Positions 26,556 to 35,473 of a DNA stretch of 64,000 bases are shown piece after piece. The notes below the pieces were generated by a model that was not told where the DNA came from, did not search any database, and saw only the letters and a program-made list of their open reading frames with translations. The stretch is taken from NCBI RefSeq assembly GCF_009649955.1, contig NZ_CP045875.1:62001-126000 (forward strand), read 5' to 3'. The DNA comes from Heliorestis convoluta. Lineage in GTDB: Bacteria; Bacillota; Desulfitobacteriia; Heliobacteriales; Heliobacteriaceae. The position numbers and the translations under genes were made by a program. Every line of letters begins with the position of its first letter. The first letter of the stretch is position 1.

Positions 26556-27017
26556 TTAACGAGACCAAGCTGCCCCTTGTTTTAGACCTTGTGACTGCCC
26601 CATTCCACCGGCAAATCCTTGGCCTTGGCCATTTTTTGCTCCAAAGCCACTACCATTACCGAGACCGCCCGTTACTTCCCGCAGGCCTTGCTGCTTACCG
26701 GTGCCTCCATTCGTTCCTCTTTCAGGTGCGACAAAAGTACCATCGACCTGAAGGCCCTTACAGTCCACAAAACCCGTAGCTTCCTTGGCCACATAATTTT
26801 GTGCCATTTTAGATAAAGCAGCTGACATTTGTTCTGATGTAATCCGACCTGCATCCACAAGTGCTTGCAATCTTTCTGTATTTTGCTGTACTCGGATTGT
26901 ATGGTGATTGGCAATTGCTTCTACCTGTTCAGGTGTAGCTGCCGAAGCAGTACCAACCATACCAAGGGCTAGACCAAAACCTAATGTAAGAGCGAGAATC
27001 TTTTTCTTTCCTTTCAT
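26556..27017 (-). CDS. Small secreted protein with Gly/Gln-rich tail
   Basis: A 153-residue exported protein. Its signal peptide ends at TASA-ATPEQ, a helical region follows (RLQALVDAGRITSEQMSAAL, similar in style to DUF2680 proteins), and the last 50 residues are rich in Gly, Gln and Asn. A single Cys lies in FVDCKGLQ. ATG 27017 is preceded by AAAGGGGAC. I do not know its function; its position beside a sensor kinase suggests an envelope-stress or metal-related role. Confidence 0.7.
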   Translation of the reverse strand: MKGKKKILALTLGFGLALGMVGTASAATPEQVEAIANHHTIRVQQNTERLQALVDAGRITSEQMSAALSKMAQNYVAKEATGFVDCKGLQVDGTFVAPERGTNGGTGKQQGLREVTGGLGNGSGFGAKNGQGQGFAGGMGQSQGLKQGAAWSR

Positions 27018-27146
27018 GACATCGTCCCCTTTCAAGATTTGTGACAAGAGCAGGTGCTCTGTACACCTTTACTATATCTGGAGAAGATGACAGGGCTGTG
27101 TCGAGAAAGTTACAGTTTTGTGACAATTGAAATTTTGAGACCCCCA

Positions 27147-27165
27147 TTGCCCGGTCGGGCACAGA
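27147..27165 (+). repeat. Isolated REP-like palindrome
   Basis: TTGCCCGGTCGGGCACAGA carries the perfect TGCCCG/CGGGCA palindrome shared with the heads of the composite repeats. It sits just before the 3' end of the methyltransferase gene with none of the other repeat parts. Confidence 0.55.
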
Positions 27166-27168
27166 TAC

Positions 27169-27939
27169 TTACTGTTTATCAGCCTGAAGGATAATGGAAT
27201 AGGAACCCTCAACTTGATTGACTTCAGGCCAAGCAAAAAGTCGGCTAAAGTAGCGCAATGCCTCGGGGCTTTGATTGTAGTACCTCTGAACAGTATGAGG
27301 ATTGTACTTGTATAAGTTGACAATTGTTTTTTCTCGATACCAACAAGTATTGGCCAAGGGTTGTCCCAATACCTGGCTTACTACAAAGCCTGCTTTTTCT
27401 ACTAAACTACAAATAGAAGGTACGTCAAAAAGGTGCTTATGATGAGGATTCTTGGACTTGCCTTCCTTATCAATGGCTTCATAAAAAGCATTGGGCACCG
27501 AGAGCAACAAGGTTCCTTTGCTCGTCAGCATCTTATAAAATTCATCGAGAGCACGTTCCGGTTTCTCTAAGTGTTCTAAGGTCTCAAAAGTAACAATCAG
27601 ATCTATCGATTCATGCAAATTCTGGGAAAAGCAATCTTTTTCTAAATCCATTTGCAAAAAGTCTACAGTAGAAAGACTTTGTTCTTTGAGACGCTCTAGG
27701 GCTTCTTGCAACAATTGTTCACTACTATCGACGCCCAGGACATAATCGGCTGAAGCAGACAAAGCTAGATCGAAGGTGCCATAACCGTTGGCGCAGGCAG
27801 CATCGACAATTCTACGGCACTGCTTCGTCTCAGCGACATAAGCAGCATACATGTATCGACCGAGGTGTTCTAATTTCATCCAATAAAAAGGTTGACTTGC
27901 ATCATAAGGATCACAGTAATCTAGTTCTTTATTACTCAT
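27169..27939 (-). CDS. Class I SAM-dependent methyltransferase
   Basis: A 256-residue methyltransferase with SAM motif I DAACANGYGTFDLA, GVDSSEQLLQEA and post-motif LIVTFETLEHLEKPERAL. The N-terminal region (PFYWMKLEHLGRYMYAA) is unlike BioC or UbiE. The substrate is unknown; small-molecule or sugar methylation is plausible. Monocistronic between two signalling systems. Confidence 0.75.
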   Translation of the reverse strand: MSNKELDYCDPYDASQPFYWMKLEHLGRYMYAAYVAETKQCRRIVDAACANGYGTFDLALSASADYVLGVDSSEQLLQEALERLKEQSLSTVDFLQMDLEKDCFSQNLHESIDLIVTFETLEHLEKPERALDEFYKMLTSKGTLLLSVPNAFYEAIDKEGKSKNPHHKHLFDVPSICSLVEKAGFVVSQVLGQPLANTCWYREKTIVNLYKYNPHTVQRYYNQSPEALRYFSRLFAWPEVNQVEGSYSIILQADKQ

Positions 27940-28020
27940 TCTTTAACTCTATCACGCCAATCTTATAAAAATCTTTACAATTCTATAGTACACTAGCTAA
28001 GAAGAGGAGTGTGAAAGGCT

Positions 28021-28725
28021 ATGGCAAAAAAAATCCTCATTGTTGATGACGAGCAAAAAATTATTGATACGATTCGTACGTTTTTAATATCTGAAGGCTA
28101 TGAAGTCTTGGAAGCTTTAGAAGGTCAAAAAGCTTTATGCTTGCTAGAAAAAGAGAATCCGCATCTGATCTTACTAGACTGGATGTTACCGGGAAAAAGT
28201 GGGCTTGATCTTTGTAAAGAAATTCGTGCTCAAAGAGAAACACCCATCATTATGCTGACAGCTCGCGTTGATGAAAGTGAAAAAGTACTGGGCTTGGAAA
28301 TGGGTGCTGACGATTATATTACCAAACCTTTTAGTTTACGTGAATTGGCAGCGCGCATTCGCTCTGTACTGCGCCGATACGAAATCCATAGTGATAAAGC
28401 AGAACAAAAAGAAAGCAACCTTTTGAAGCGGGGAAACTTGTCGATTGACAATGAAAGATTTGAGGCATCCCTAGAGGGAAAACTCTTACATCTAACAGCT
28501 ACGGAATTTAAGATACTACAGACCTTAGCGTATCGACCCGGCGTTGTTTATAGTCGCTTGCAACTGATGAACATTGTTATGGGAGAAACCTATGTAAATT
28601 ACGAACGATCTATCGATACCCATGTGAGCAATCTACGCAAAAAAATTGGAGATACGCCAGGAAACCCTCAGTATATTCTTACTGTTTTTGGGATTGGTTA
28701 TAAATTTAACGAACAGCAGAGTTGA
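28021..28725 (+). CDS. OmpR-family response regulator
   Basis: A 234-residue regulator. The receiver has ILIVDDEQKII, phosphoacceptor in LLDWMLPGKSG, LTARVDE and ITKPFSLREL; the winged-helix output domain ends FGIGYKFNEQ. It is followed after 15 bp by its kinase. GAGGAGTGTG lies upstream of the ATG. Confidence 0.92.
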   Translation: MAKKILIVDDEQKIIDTIRTFLISEGYEVLEALEGQKALCLLEKENPHLILLDWMLPGKSGLDLCKEIRAQRETPIIMLTARVDESEKVLGLEMGADDYITKPFSLRELAARIRSVLRRYEIHSDKAEQKESNLLKRGNLSIDNERFEASLEGKLLHLTATEFKILQTLAYRPGVVYSRLQLMNIVMGETYVNYERSIDTHVSNLRKKIGDTPGNPQYILTVFGIGYKFNEQQS

Positions 28726-28740
28726 GGTGGGTAATAACCG

Positions 28741-30273
28741 ATGAAGCTACGAACCAAGATTCTGCTTAGTACCTTTCTGATTATTTTTAGCCTTGCTGTT
28801 GTTTACATTTTTTTATCGATTCAAGCGACCAATGCTGTCTTTGACCGCTATGAAAAGCATGTGCAACATCATATCGATGACCATATGATTCAAGTTTTAG
28901 CACAATACTATGTATTCAATAACGAAAGCTGGCAAGGTGTTGAGCGCCAGTTTATGCCTGTGCAGATCCGAGATCGAGACCGGATGAGTACAAACAACAG
29001 GCGACCTGCCATGGTCTTGTTCGATGAAAAGGAAGAGCCAATTGCAGCTTGGCCAAGAGGCAGTCATACTCGTTGGTCTGAACTTGATTTTAACACTTTT
29101 GGTATCAAGAAAACGATCGAAGTCAATCAGAAAGTTGTAGGCACCCTCTGGTTACCGTCACCTAATATCATTAATTTTGAAGGCATAAAAACTCATATCT
29201 TTTCCACCATGCTTGTAAGCTTTCTCTTATCAATCCTCATCAGTTCGATTATTGCTTTTGGAATTAGCTACCTGCTAGCGAGTCGACTAACTCGACCGCT
29301 TCACCAACTAGCCAAAGCGACAGAAAAAATTAAGAAAAGGCGTTTTGACGTACGGCTGCCTATTACTTCGAAAGATGAACTAGGGACCGTAATGAGTGCT
29401 TTTAATGAAATGAACAAAGAACTACAACGAGGCGAACAAGTGCGTAAAAACATGGTTGCAGATGTAGCGCACGAGTTACGGACGCCACTTACGGTAATGC
29501 AAGGTCAACTAGAATCGATACAACAAGGATTGATAGCACCGACAGTAGAAAATATTTTGCCGATTCATGATGAAGTGATTCGTATGAATCGTCTCATTGA
29601 TGATTTACGGCAACTGTCTTTAGCAGAGTCAGGCAACTTGCCACTGCGAAGAATTGATACGGATATGCAAGGGTTGGTTCGTCGAATTCTTGAAATCTTC
29701 TCTATTGAACTGGAAGCAAGAAAGCTTCATGGTGAGCTCAATGTTTATGGAGAAATTCCAATTCTTTCAGTTGATCCTGATCGTATTACCCAAGTCATTG
29801 TTAATATCTTAAGCAATGCCATGGAATATTCCCCTCTTGATGGAAAGATTCGTATCATCATGAGAGAAATATCTTTGTCAATGGACGAAGGCGACAAAGA
29901 ATTAGATGAACTGATATACAGTTGGACTTATAACTCAGCAGAAGATCAAGGAATTGATCATGTTGTTCCTGAGAAACCACTATTGCGATGGCCTGAAAAG
30001 CAAGCCAAAAAACAAAAAGGCTTGCTCTTGACCATTGTCGACGAAGGCCCTGGCATTGCTCTCGAACATTTGCCTCATGTCTTTGACCGTTTTTATCGCT
30101 GCGATTCTTCAAGGGGCCGGAAAAAAGGTGGAACCGGTCTCGGCCTAGCCATTGCCAAAGAATTTGTCTTAGCTCACGGAGGTATGATAACAGTACAAAG
30201 TGGGAAAAAGAAAGGTAGTTGCTTTGCTGTCTTTTTACCTGCTCAAAAAGAAGAAAAAAGTGGTCAATCTTGA
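28741..30273 (+). CDS. Membrane sensor histidine kinase with an insert in the ATPase domain
   Basis: A 510-residue kinase. It has a membrane helix at 8-28, an extracytoplasmic region (30-150), a second helix (157-180), HAMP, HisKA with DVAHELRTPLTVMQGQ and HATPase with NILSNAMEYSP, DEGPGIA and GTGLGLAIAKE. About 50 extra, mostly charged residues lie between the N box and the G1 box (around residues 378-428). The gene is followed by a secreted DUF2680-like gene, which may encode its ligand or target. Confidence 0.9.
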   Translation: MKLRTKILLSTFLIIFSLAVVYIFLSIQATNAVFDRYEKHVQHHIDDHMIQVLAQYYVFNNESWQGVERQFMPVQIRDRDRMSTNNRRPAMVLFDEKEEPIAAWPRGSHTRWSELDFNTFGIKKTIEVNQKVVGTLWLPSPNIINFEGIKTHIFSTMLVSFLLSILISSIIAFGISYLLASRLTRPLHQLAKATEKIKKRRFDVRLPITSKDELGTVMSAFNEMNKELQRGEQVRKNMVADVAHELRTPLTVMQGQLESIQQGLIAPTVENILPIHDEVIRMNRLIDDLRQLSLAESGNLPLRRIDTDMQGLVRRILEIFSIELEARKLHGELNVYGEIPILSVDPDRITQVIVNILSNAMEYSPLDGKIRIIMREISLSMDEGDKELDELIYSWTYNSAEDQGIDHVVPEKPLLRWPEKQAKKQKGLLLTIVDEGPGIALEHLPHVFDRFYRCDSSRGRKKGGTGLGLAIAKEFVLAHGGMITVQSGKKKGSCFAVFLPAQKEEKSGQS

Positions 30274-30375
30274 AGAAATCTTAAAAAGTGCTTAAAAGGA
30301 CCTTGAAGACAAGAAGATACAATGTTTGTAGAGCGAGTGGAACTCGCCCAAACATAATAAGAAGAGGTGTAAGAA

Positions 30376-30858
30376 ATGCAAGGAAAATGGAAAAAAGGTA
30401 TTATTGCCACAGCCGTTGTAGTTTCTCTCTTTGCAGGCGGACTGGTCGCATTTGCTGCTACAAGTAGCGAAGATAGCGCCATTGGAAAGCCCTTCCGTGG
30501 AGCCTATAAGGGCTTTTGCTTTGGCAATGGCCCTGCAGAAACACTACCATCCCAAAGATCTCGTGGTTTCTGCGGTGATAAAGCAGACTGCAAAGGTTTT
30601 ATGAAAGAGAGAAGAGCGCCTCTAACGAATGACCTTGCTGAAGCCTTAGGCATGACCCATGAGGAAATCAGAGAGCAAGTGCAAGCCGGCAAAACAATTC
30701 TTCAAATCGCTGAAGAAAAAGGCATGACAGCAGAGCAATTCGAAGCCAAGATTCGAGAAATTCACGAGCAAAAGGTAGCTACACTGCTTGAAGAAGGTAA
30801 AATAACCGAAGAGAAAGCAGAACTGCTGAAAGAACGTATGGAAAAGCGCTTTAACTAG
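30376..30858 (+). CDS. Secreted DUF2680-like protein
   Basis: A 160-residue exported protein with a signal peptide ending AFA-ATSS, a Cys-containing linker (GFCFGNGP, RGFCGDKADCKGFM) and a helical C-terminal half with EEIREQVQAGKTILQIAEEKGMT-type repeats and a second helix pair (KVATLLEEGKITEEKAELL). This is the DUF2680 pattern found in clostridia; function unknown. It lies 100 bp downstream of the kinase on the same strand and resembles in layout the secreted protein next to the other kinase. Confidence 0.75.
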   Translation: MQGKWKKGIIATAVVVSLFAGGLVAFAATSSEDSAIGKPFRGAYKGFCFGNGPAETLPSQRSRGFCGDKADCKGFMKERRAPLTNDLAEALGMTHEEIREQVQAGKTILQIAEEKGMTAEQFEAKIREIHEQKVATLLEEGKITEEKAELLKERMEKRFN

Positions 30859-30888
30859 TAGCTATTTTTGGAGTGTGTTTTTGTAAAA

Positions 30889-31209
30889 ATGAGCTCAATC
30901 ACGTCGACAGAGAGAGAAGAAGGAATTCAGTCTCCCAAAAAATCAAGTAAAAGCGTTCTTAAGATAAAAGCCCTTACATCGCTAAGCCTTTTTATCTTAG
31001 GGCTGATCGTCACTGTAACAGGAATTGGCCTCTGGATTGCACCGTCAGGTCCTTTTTCTAGAGGCTTTACCTTCTTAGGGATGTCAAAGCCTCTGATGCT
31101 TGATCTTCACATCTGGTTAGGCTTTTTGCTCGTATTTCTCGTTCTTGCTCATCTAGTCTTAAATGCAAAAATGTTTTTCCAAGAATGGAAGCAATTTTTG
31201 AAATCTTAG
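30889..31209 (+). CDS. Small membrane protein of the DUF4405 type
   Basis: A 106-residue protein with two membrane helices, the second carrying DLHIWLGFLLVFLVLAHLVLN. Two His residues spaced as in b-type cytochrome-like DUF4405 domains could bind heme or sit in a flavin-transfer electron chain (inference). ATG 30889 is chosen; TTG 30868 is the alternative, and the ribosome site is weak. It begins 30 bp after the DUF2680 gene, so they are probably co-transcribed. Confidence 0.65.
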   Translation: MSSITSTEREEGIQSPKKSSKSVLKIKALTSLSLFILGLIVTVTGIGLWIAPSGPFSRGFTFLGMSKPLMLDLHIWLGFLLVFLVLAHLVLNAKMFFQEWKQFLKS

Positions 31210-31219
31210 ATCAGACAAG

Positions 31220-31269
31220 AATAGCCTCACCCATTGCCGAGTCCGTAAGCGGCAATGGGTGAGGCTATT
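31220..31269. terminator. Perfect 20-bp hairpin between convergent genes
   Basis: AATAGCCTCACCCATTGCCG and its exact complement with a 10-nt loop. There is no adjacent T-run on either strand, so it is a strong mRNA end or transcription barrier rather than a textbook terminator. Confidence 0.6.
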
Positions 31270-31299
31270 CAGCGTCCTCGAACCGTTCTCCTCTGTGTT

Positions 31300-33093
31300 C
31301 TACGGGTTTTCGAAGTCCTGAATCAGGGACAGAAAAGCTTCCCCATACAATCTGTACTTGTTCTCACCGATCCCTTTAATCGATAGCATAGCCAGCTGAT
31401 CAAGGGGCCTACTTTGAGCCATTTCACGAAGGGTACTATCGTGAAAAATGATATAGGGTGGGATTTGCTCTTTCTGAGATATTTCTTTTCGCAGTGTTCG
31501 TAAAGCTTCGAATAGTGAGGGGTCACTTTCTTTTTTCTGAGCTTGTCTTTTTTGAACTTTTTGATACACTTTCTCTTGTCCTCTTAATACAGGCATTGCT
31601 CGTGGCGCCACTTGTAAGACAGGATACTGCCCTTCCGTCATAACCAAATAACCTTCGGCACAAAAGAGATTGATCAGATCGACAATCTCTTTTTCTTTGT
31701 ATTCACTCATAATATTATAAGTAGAAAGCTTGTCAAAGCCTTGGTTCATTACTTTTTTGCTTTTCGATCCTTTTAGCACCGAAGCAACCATCGAAGTTCC
31801 AAAACGCTCTCCCATTCGCTTTACACAAGAAAAAATCTTCTGTGCTTCAATGGTCACATCAACAGATTCTCGATCGTCGAGACAGTTGCTACAATCATCA
31901 CAGTGACCAGAGGCCTTTTCGCCAAAATAACGGAGGATATAATGGCGAAGGCATTGTGGTGTATAGCAATAGTCGATCATGGCCTGCAGTTTCTTATATT
32001 CATAGCTTTTCCGCTCTAGAGACATAGGGCTTTGTTCAATTAAAAACTTCTGTACCAGAATATCTTGGGGGCTAAATAACAAAATACAAGCGCTCGGCTC
32101 TCCATCACGACCAGCACGCCCTGCTTCTTGATAATAGGCTTCCATATTCTTAGGCATATTGTGATGAATGACGAAGCGAACATTGGACTTGTCAATGCCC
32201 ATACCGAAAGCATTGCTCGCTACCATGACTTTCACATCATCATACAAAAACATCTCTTGGTTGCGATTGCGCTCTTCATCACTGAGACCAGCGTGGTAAG
32301 GAGCTACAGAAAAGCCTTTTCGCGACAAAAAATCGGCAAGTTGGTCTACTTCTTTGCGCGTAGATCCATAGATAATCCCCGATTCATCAAGATGATCAGA
32401 AAGATAGCGGAATATAAAGTCTCGCTTATTCTCACCGCGCAAAACAGAAAAGGTCAGATTCTCTCGATTAAAGCCCGTTATATAAGGCTGTACTTGTCGC
32501 AACCCTAATAGCCGAATGATATCATGGGTTACTTCCGTAGTCGCTGTTGCTGTAAAAGCAGAGACTACGGGACGGTACGGTAACTCTGCAATCATGGGAG
32601 CAATGGCACCATAACTAGGGCGAAAATCATGGCCCCACTGGGAAACACAATGAGCTTCATCAACAGCGACCTGTGCTATCGGTAGCGTTTGTAGCAAAGT
32701 ACGAAAAGAAGGCGATTCCAGACGCTCTGGTGCTACATAAATGAGCTTATACCAGCCTTGAGCAGCTTTCTGTAAGCGCTCTTTCACTTCAGGAAAAGAA
32801 AGAGAACTGTTGACATAGGTTGCTGCAATACCGAGGCGTTGAAGTCCATCGACTTGATCTTTCATCAAAGAAATCAGCGGTGAGATAACCAGGGTAAGCC
32901 CTTGAAAAAGAAGAGCCGGAACTTGATAACAAATGGACTTACCACCGCCTGTAGGCATAATCCCAAGTGTATCCTGTCCCTGCAAGATCTGTCCAATTAA
33001 AGGCACTTGTCCAGAGCGAAAAGAAGAATAGCCATAATATTTATGCAACAATGCCTGCGCTTGTTCTATCAAGGGATGAGAAAACCCCTGCAC
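31300..33093 (-). CDS. recQ: ATP-dependent DNA helicase RecQ
   Basis: A 597-residue 3'-5' helicase for recombinational repair. Walker A is MPTGGGKSICYQVPAL, the DEAH box is VDEAHCVSQWGHDFR, motif VI is YYQEAGRAGRDGEPS, then the RQC zinc motif (CLRHYILRYF.. CDDCSNC) and a C-terminal HRDC domain (about 520-597). GTG 33093 is preceded by GAAGGAGTG. Full length and monocistronic. Confidence 0.95.
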   Translation of the reverse strand: MQGFSHPLIEQAQALLHKYYGYSSFRSGQVPLIGQILQGQDTLGIMPTGGGKSICYQVPALLFQGLTLVISPLISLMKDQVDGLQRLGIAATYVNSSLSFPEVKERLQKAAQGWYKLIYVAPERLESPSFRTLLQTLPIAQVAVDEAHCVSQWGHDFRPSYGAIAPMIAELPYRPVVSAFTATATTEVTHDIIRLLGLRQVQPYITGFNRENLTFSVLRGENKRDFIFRYLSDHLDESGIIYGSTRKEVDQLADFLSRKGFSVAPYHAGLSDEERNRNQEMFLYDDVKVMVASNAFGMGIDKSNVRFVIHHNMPKNMEAYYQEAGRAGRDGEPSACILLFSPQDILVQKFLIEQSPMSLERKSYEYKKLQAMIDYCYTPQCLRHYILRYFGEKASGHCDDCSNCLDDRESVDVTIEAQKIFSCVKRMGERFGTSMVASVLKGSKSKKVMNQGFDKLSTYNIMSEYKEKEIVDLINLFCAEGYLVMTEGQYPVLQVAPRAMPVLRGQEKVYQKVQKRQAQKKESDPSLFEALRTLRKEISQKEQIPPYIIFHDSTLREMAQSRPLDQLAMLSIKGIGENKYRLYGEAFLSLIQDFENP

Positions 33094-33415
33094 GAGTAAA
33101 CACTCCTTCTACCTAAGAACCCTTTAACATACTATTCTATTTCATCAAAAATTCTAGCTCTCGGACAGAAATCCTGTCAAAGAAGGATAAAGAAAAAAAT
33201 GAATCTTTTTCTTCTCTACCTTTCGAGAAGAAAGGAGAATAAGAGGTAAATAGCGAAATAAAAAATGTTTAATGTTTTTTTATTATTTGTTTAGAAGCCA
33301 ACTGTCTTCTTGCGTCAAAACAAAAAAGTGCAACGTGATCAAAGAAGTGTGAAGCATACGAAGTGGTTTTTTCATGCAGGTAATAATTTAAATATTCCAT
33401 AAAGGGGAGCGGCCT
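33094..33415. other. AT-rich intergenic region
   Basis: Between the recQ start and the chemoreceptor. It contains poly-A and poly-T stretches (around 33190-33300) and no convincing gene, terminator or repeat. Divergent promoters must lie here, but I cannot place them. Confidence 0.5.
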
Positions 33416-34667
33416 ATGAACCTACATACCAAGCTTGTTTTAGCGATTAGCACGGCCATTACAGTTGTCTTTTCTGCACTTTTTTTTCTAATTAACAGGG
33501 GGATCATGCAAGAAATACAAGGCCTTCTTTTTGTTGTGGCCATAGGACTTCTTGCTCTTTTCTTGAACTATAGCATTGGTTTTATTACAAGGCCCTTAAG
33601 TGACCTGTCACTGGCTATGGAACGATTCGGAAAGGATCAGACAGCAGGAGAGATAGATGAAGTCAATCAATATGTATCACGACAAGATGAGATTGGTAAC
33701 ATGGCGCAAGTCCTTCTAACGATGCAAAAACGTCTTGAACAAGCAACCAAGAAAGTAAATATTGCAGCAGAAGAGCTTGCTTCTTCTGCTGAAGAAATGA
33801 CAGCCATGTCCCAACAAATCGCAGTGGCATCCGATCAGAGCTCACAGACGATTGAACAAATTGCCAATAGTATTCATGAACAAGCCAATGACACAGAAAA
33901 AGGCGCACAGATTATGATGCAGTTTGGAAAAATCATTGAACAAGAACTAAAGCTTGTAGAAAGACTGAGTCGCTTTGCCAATAATATGATGCGTATCAAA
34001 GATCAAGGTGAAGAAGCTTTTCATGAACTCGTGAAAAAAGCTGAAGAATCAAACCAGTCTGCTCTACAAGTATACAAAGTCATAGAAGGCAACAATGCCA
34101 ATGACACAAAAAATCTCCGATGCCAGCCAAATGATTCGTAGCATCGCCGAACAAACGAACTTGCTGGCTTTGAACGCAGCCATAGAAGCAGCTCGTGCTG
34201 GTGAAGCAGGTCGAGGCTTTACCGTTGTAGCAGAAGAAATACGCAAACTAGCCGATCAATCCAACTTGTTCTCAAGAGAAATAGAGAAAGTACTAGATGA
34301 ACTGATTACAGAATCTCAAAAAGCAGTACAAGTGATGGAAGCTGCTTCCCATCTTGTAGAAGAGCAAAGTGAGCACATTTCCATGACAGAGAAAAAGTTT
34401 GCAGGCATGGCTGGCGCTATCACAAAAATAAGAGAAATGTCAGGAACCATAGAAAAATCAGCTTTAGAAATGGAGCAACAAAAAGGTCACATCATTGAAG
34501 TATTAGAGAATCTTACAGCCATAGCTGAAGAAAATTCAGCCGCTATTCAAGAAGCTTCAGCGTCGATAGAAGAACAGAAAACATCGACAAGGGAGATTGC
34601 TCAGGCCAGTGAAAACTTAGTCAAAATGGCCGAAGACATGAAAAGGCACTCTCAGACAGTTTCATAA
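33416..34667 (+). pseudogene. Methyl-accepting chemotaxis protein split by a frameshift
   Basis: Two frames, 33416-34141 and one continuing to 34667, together make one receptor of about 416 residues. It has two adjacent N-terminal helices with almost no external domain, HAMP, then the signalling domain. The first frame runs to about 34111 (EGNNANDTK) and the second resumes with [29 protein letters not shown], the MCP hairpin tip. The switch lies at an A6 run at 34108-34113; a seventh A would restore one frame. It may be a mutation, an assembly error or transcriptional slippage. Confidence 0.8.
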
Positions 34668-34718
34668 GTTACATAGCCCCCTCATAAAGTAGAAACGGTT
34701 AAAGTTATGCAAAAGTAG

Positions 34719-34748
34719 TTGACGGAATAATGACTCTATAGGTAGAAT
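34719..34748 (+). promoter_or_regulatory. Promoter for the unknown gene at 34782
   Basis: TTGACG, 18-bp spacer, TAGAAT, about 33 bp before the ATG. Confidence 0.6.
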
Positions 34749-34766
34749 ATGGCTATTGATTAAAAA

Positions 34767-34774
34767 GGGGGGGG
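34767..34774 (+). promoter_or_regulatory. G8 tract serving as ribosome binding site
   Basis: Eight consecutive G in an AT-rich leader, 7 nt before the ATG. It takes the place of the usual GGAGG and could vary in length by slippage. Confidence 0.5.
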
Positions 34775-34781
34775 CTACTGT

Positions 34782-35153
34782 ATGAATGACTACGGTCAAA
34801 TGCTCGATTACATGTTAACAAGGCTGCAAGATTCAGGCAAAGCGATTAACAAGCTGATTACAACAGATAAGCGCTACAGAGAAGCTATTATTTCGAACAA
34901 AGAAATCTGTGATGACGTGATTAAGATTACGCTCGCTTCAGGCGATATTTTAGAAATTGATACAAAAGCGATTAATAAGCTTACCTTTAACGGCTCACTG
35001 GCAGTTGAAGAAGTAGAAGAGTTTCAATCACTCTATGACTCCTTAAAAAAGAGTCTCTACTACGATATGCATTTTGAAGGTGACGAAGGAACCGTCTTAG
35101 ATGTGATATACGATATCAAAGACAGCTATGTTTCCGTTAGTGGTGACTGGTAA
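34782..35153 (+). CDS. Unknown 123-residue acidic protein
   Basis: I do not recognise this protein. It is soluble, acidic and begins with a predicted helical stretch (MLDYMLTRLQDSGKAINKLI), followed by a region with alternating hydrophobics (DDVIKITLASGDILEIDTKAI) and an acidic C-terminus (DMHFEGDEGTVLDVIYDIKD). No signal peptide, membrane segment or Cys pair is present apart from a single Cys. It has its own promoter and terminator, so it is a monocistronic gene. Confidence 0.75.
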   Translation: MNDYGQMLDYMLTRLQDSGKAINKLITTDKRYREAIISNKEICDDVIKITLASGDILEIDTKAINKLTFNGSLAVEEVEEFQSLYDSLKKSLYYDMHFEGDEGTVLDVIYDIKDSYVSVSGDW

Positions 35154-35200
35154 AAACGTAGTTTCAAAAGATTGACGGAAAGCCTAATACGAATTTTTGT

Positions 35201-35239
35201 AAACCAGAGCACTATAAGAGGCTCTGGTTTTTATTTTTC
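35201..35239 (+). terminator. Intrinsic terminator
   Basis: AAACCAGAGC and GCTCTGGTTT with a 10-nt loop, then TTATTTTT. It ends the unknown gene at 34782. The remaining 230 bp up to speE hold a weaker hairpin (35326-35363, AGTA.CTAG / CTAG.TACT then TTTTT) that may be a leader attenuator. Confidence 0.82.
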
Positions 35240-35473
35240 TTAAGAAAAAGAGTCAAGGGCTATATTAGCGGATAATCTTAAATAAAGCTCCTTAATCTAA
35301 CGGAAGCGGCTTATTACATCCTCTAAAGCAGTAACTAGAAGTTTGAAGAAGCTAGCTACTTTTTGTAAACTATTTGGATAACAGAGAGAATCAACGGGCC
35401 GAAGGAAACCATATATAAAGAGTAGAATCTTATCTAAGTTTTAAATGAGCATAAAGTAGAAGAGGAGTAGAGA

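Noticed and set aside
34095-34141. Programmed ribosomal frameshift in the chemoreceptor
   Set aside because: The A6 run lacks a downstream stimulatory stem I can see, and the needed shift (+1 or an added A) does not match the common -1 slippery pattern; simple mutation or sequencing error is more likely.
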